Assembly (NCBI GenBank): GCA_943788115.1 | Contig: CALSPA010000011.1 | Location: 1 to 64,000, forward strand | Origin: an uncultured Flavobacteriales bacterium | GTDB taxonomy: Bacteria > Bacteroidota > Bacteroidia > Flavobacteriales_D > Parvicellaceae | Direction: 5' to 3' | DNA: 64,000 bases | Part shown: piece after piece, positions 61,797 through 64,000 of the stretch | Layout: each line of letters opens with the position of its first letter | Position numbering within the stretch: position 1 is the stretch's first letter | Translations under genes and position numbers: made by a program | Notes under the pieces: generated by a model | What the model was told of the DNA's origin: nothing | Database searches by the model: none | Seen by the model: only the letters and a program-made list of their open reading frames with translations

Positions 61797-62750
61797 ATGT
61801 CTGAAAGTGTTGAAAAAGTAAAGTGTTTAATTGTTGGTTCCGGTCCTGCTGGTTTTACAGCTGCAATATATGCCTCAAGAGCAAATATGAAACCTGTTTT
61901 ATATCAAGGAATGCAGCCAGGAGGTCAATTGACAACTACTACTGAAGTTGATAATTTCCCCGGTTATCCAGAAGGTGTTGATGGAACCCAAATGATGGTT
62001 GATTTAGAGGGTCAAGCCAAAAGGTTTGGAACAGATGTTAGAATGGGGATGATTACAAAAGTTGATTTTACAGGCTCTGTTCACAAAGTGTGGGTAGATA
62101 ATAAAACTGAGATTCATTCAGATACAATAATTATTTCTACAGGTGCTTCTGCAAGATATTTAGGTTTGGATTCGGAGCAGCATTATTTAGCTAATGGTGG
62201 TGGAGTTTCTGCTTGCGCTGTTTGCGATGGTTTTTTCTACAAAGGACAGGAGACAGTTATAGTTGGTGCTGGAGATTCAGCTTGTGAAGAAGCATCTTAT
62301 TTAGCAAATATCTGTACAAAAGTGACAATGCTTGTAAGAAGAGATGAATTTAGAGCATCTAAGATTATGGCCGAAAGAGTTAGAAATATTGATAATATAG
62401 AAATTTTACATAATACTGAACTTGATGAGGTTTTGGGAGATGGAAATGTGGTTACAGGAGTTAGAGTGGTAAACAATAAATCTAATGCTAAACATGAGAT
62501 TTCGTGTACTGGTGCATTTATTGCAATTGGTCACACTCCAAATACAAAAGTATTTGAACCTTGGTTAGATATGGATGAGACTGGTTACATTATTAATAAA
62601 CCTGGAAGTTCTAAAACTAATATTGAGGGTGTTTTTGTTTCTGGTGATGCTGCAGATCATGTCTACAGACAAGCGGTTACTGCTGCCGGTACTGGTTGTA
62701 TGGCTGCATTAGATGCCGAAAGATACCTTGCTGCTAAAGGCTTACATTAA
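61797..62750 (+). CDS. trxB: Thioredoxin-disulfide reductase
   Basis: CAVCDG redox motif, GSGPAGFTAAIYASRA, AAGTGCMAALDAERYL. Confidence 0.96.
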   Translation: MSESVEKVKCLIVGSGPAGFTAAIYASRANMKPVLYQGMQPGGQLTTTTEVDNFPGYPEGVDGTQMMVDLEGQAKRFGTDVRMGMITKVDFTGSVHKVWVDNKTEIHSDTIIISTGASARYLGLDSEQHYLANGGGVSACAVCDGFFYKGQETVIVGAGDSACEEASYLANICTKVTMLVRRDEFRASKIMAERVRNIDNIEILHNTELDEVLGDGNVVTGVRVVNNKSNAKHEISCTGAFIAIGHTPNTKVFEPWLDMDETGYIINKPGSSKTNIEGVFVSGDAADHVYRQAVTAAGTGCMAALDAERYLAAKGLH

Positions 62751-62797
62751 GCAATATAATTTCTATTTTTTTCGTTCAAGAGAAAATATTAATAATA

Positions 62798-63673
62798 ATG
62801 TTTAGAATTTTCTCGAGTTTAATAATTTTCTCACTCATAACTTTTAATTGTAGGAAATCTCCTAAAAATCCTGAGGAATGTGATTTTGTTAATTCTTCAA
62901 ATGATTTTTTCTCTATAGAAAATAACACTGACTCTCCTAATAGAGCCTTTAATGTTTTTTGTAAAAAGATAAATGTTTTTGGTGTTATTATTTATGCCTC
63001 ATCAGATGTTATTGATGCTGATATTTTACATGCTGCCAATATAATGGCTCAATACTTAGATAACGATGAGGATGGTTTGGTTGATAATCCGCTAGTCATA
63101 GAAAATATGTTAGCTAATAAATCCTGTTTGATTATGTTTGGTAAGGAGAATTCGTCTATGAAAAAACGTTTTTTCAACAGTGTAGGAGATTTTTATGATG
63201 AACCCATTGGTCAGGAATTATTTGGAGATGAGACCCATCCAGAATGGGATTTAAATTCACCTTTTGACGCTTCATTAGAAGAGATATTGCATTTAATTAC
63301 TCAAAATGGATTTTCAAAAGCCTATCCTTCTATCTTTGGAGAGTATCAAGGATCAGCGATTGCCAATGCTATGGATTTGGCTAGAGGTGGTCAATTTACA
63401 TCAATTCCTAATTCTTATCCATCTGGAGCTTGGTATTCTTACAATGATAATACTTGTGAATATAATTGTCAGATTACAGAGTATTTTTATTGGTCACTTA
63501 CTTCTCTTATTGGTGCTCAAAATTATACTGGAAGGTTTGATGAAATAGCAGGTGAGTGGAAGGCAAATACACCAGCGTTGGTACAATCCTTGGACCCTGC
63601 AGTTTATGCTTTGCTTACAGATACAACATATCATTTACCTTTACAGTTACCTGATGGAAGTTATAGGCGATAA
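62798..63673 (+). CDS. Secreted/lipoprotein of uncharacterised conserved family, putative metallohydrolase-like
   Basis: Signal-like N-term with FNC; ANIMAQYLDNDEDGLVDN (Ca-loop-like), SLEEILHLIT, CEYNCQITEYFYWSLTSLIGAQ. Confidence 0.6.
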   Translation: MFRIFSSLIIFSLITFNCRKSPKNPEECDFVNSSNDFFSIENNTDSPNRAFNVFCKKINVFGVIIYASSDVIDADILHAANIMAQYLDNDEDGLVDNPLVIENMLANKSCLIMFGKENSSMKKRFFNSVGDFYDEPIGQELFGDETHPEWDLNSPFDASLEEILHLITQNGFSKAYPSIFGEYQGSAIANAMDLARGGQFTSIPNSYPSGAWYSYNDNTCEYNCQITEYFYWSLTSLIGAQNYTGRFDEIAGEWKANTPALVQSLDPAVYALLTDTTYHLPLQLPDGSYRR

Positions 63674-63721
63674 CATATAGGGTTTAATCTATTTAATATT
63701 TGTTTTCACTATATTTAAAAT

Positions 63722-64000
63722 ATGCAAAAACTTATTTCGTTTTTCATAGCTTTTATTGTTTGCTTTAGCTCTTTAGCTGAGCAAGCTTATGTTCTCCCCA
63801 AACAAACAGATTCCTTAAAAGAAGTAATAAATAATGCTAAAAATGATTCTATTAAGGTGAATGCTTTATTAAGACTTGATGAGTTGATCTTTTTATCAAA
63901 CCCTAAATTATCTTTCAATCTGAATAATCGGATTATTTTGTTGTGTAAAGATAACTTGAGAAAAAACATTTCAGCTGTTGAAAAATTGTTTTACAAAATT
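63722..64000 (+). CDS. N-terminal fragment of a secreted/membrane protein, truncated by window end
   Basis: ATG at 63722: MQKLISFFIAFIVCFSSLAEQAYVLPKQTDSLKEVINNAKNDSIKVNALLRLDELIF..., open to window end; resembles the start of TPR sensor proteins. Confidence 0.6.
   Translation, partial: MQKLISFFIAFIVCFSSLAEQAYVLPKQTDSLKEVINNAKNDSIKVNALLRLDELIFLSNPKLSFNLNNRIILLCKDNLRKNISAVEKLFYKI

Noticed and set aside
1-64000. tRNA/rRNA genes, prophage, integrase or transposase
   Set aside because: None recognised by eye in intergenic regions or the ORF list; a tRNAscan/Infernal run would be needed to exclude small RNAs.

Overview
AT-rich chromosomal window from a Bacteroidota (Flavobacteriia-like) genome. 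It is mostly conserved core genes with some surface/envelope accessory loci. No rRNA, tRNA, CRISPR array, prophage or insertion sequence was recognised. Main loci, left to right: degraded 3' part of an M1 aminopeptidase (LTA4H-like); smpB (frameshifted); VIT/vWA protein (disrupted); S9 peptidase; nth; the complete moxR-DUF58-BatD-like-batA-batB-batC-batD-batE cluster; MazG-like gene; ribH; recF-DUF721; DtxR regulator + ZIP transporter divergent from a TonB receptor; sulfotransferase; RRM + FKBP; T9SS type-B-CTD surface protein paired with a PorP/SprF-OmpA fusion; fatty-acid beta-oxidation operon with a MarR regulator; RND efflux operon; CotH-kinase protein; rpsF-rpsR-rplI; dnaX; def; lpdA; ATP-grasp; M61 peptidase; membrane patatin + DUF389 + YciH/SUI1; PCMD-like T9SS cargo; two TonB receptors, one coupled to a DUF4249 lipoprotein; trxB; and a conserved putative metallohydrolase. 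Best second looks: (1) dnaX is split exactly at an in-frame A_AAA_AAG slippery heptamer inside an A10 run at the domain III/IV boundary, which is either programmed gamma/tau frameshifting with inverted polarity or a homopolymer error; (2) the PorP/SprF-carboxypeptidase-regulatory-repeat-OmpA fusion next to a type-B CTD protein; (3) a palindromic candidate operator in the DtxR/TonB-receptor divergent region; (4) near-leaderless promoters (TTG-N19-21-TAnnTTTG a few nt from the ATG) for recF and dnaX; (5) patches of apparent single-base indels that break many conserved genes and probably reflect sequence error. Nothing here can be certified as a new system from sequence alone.
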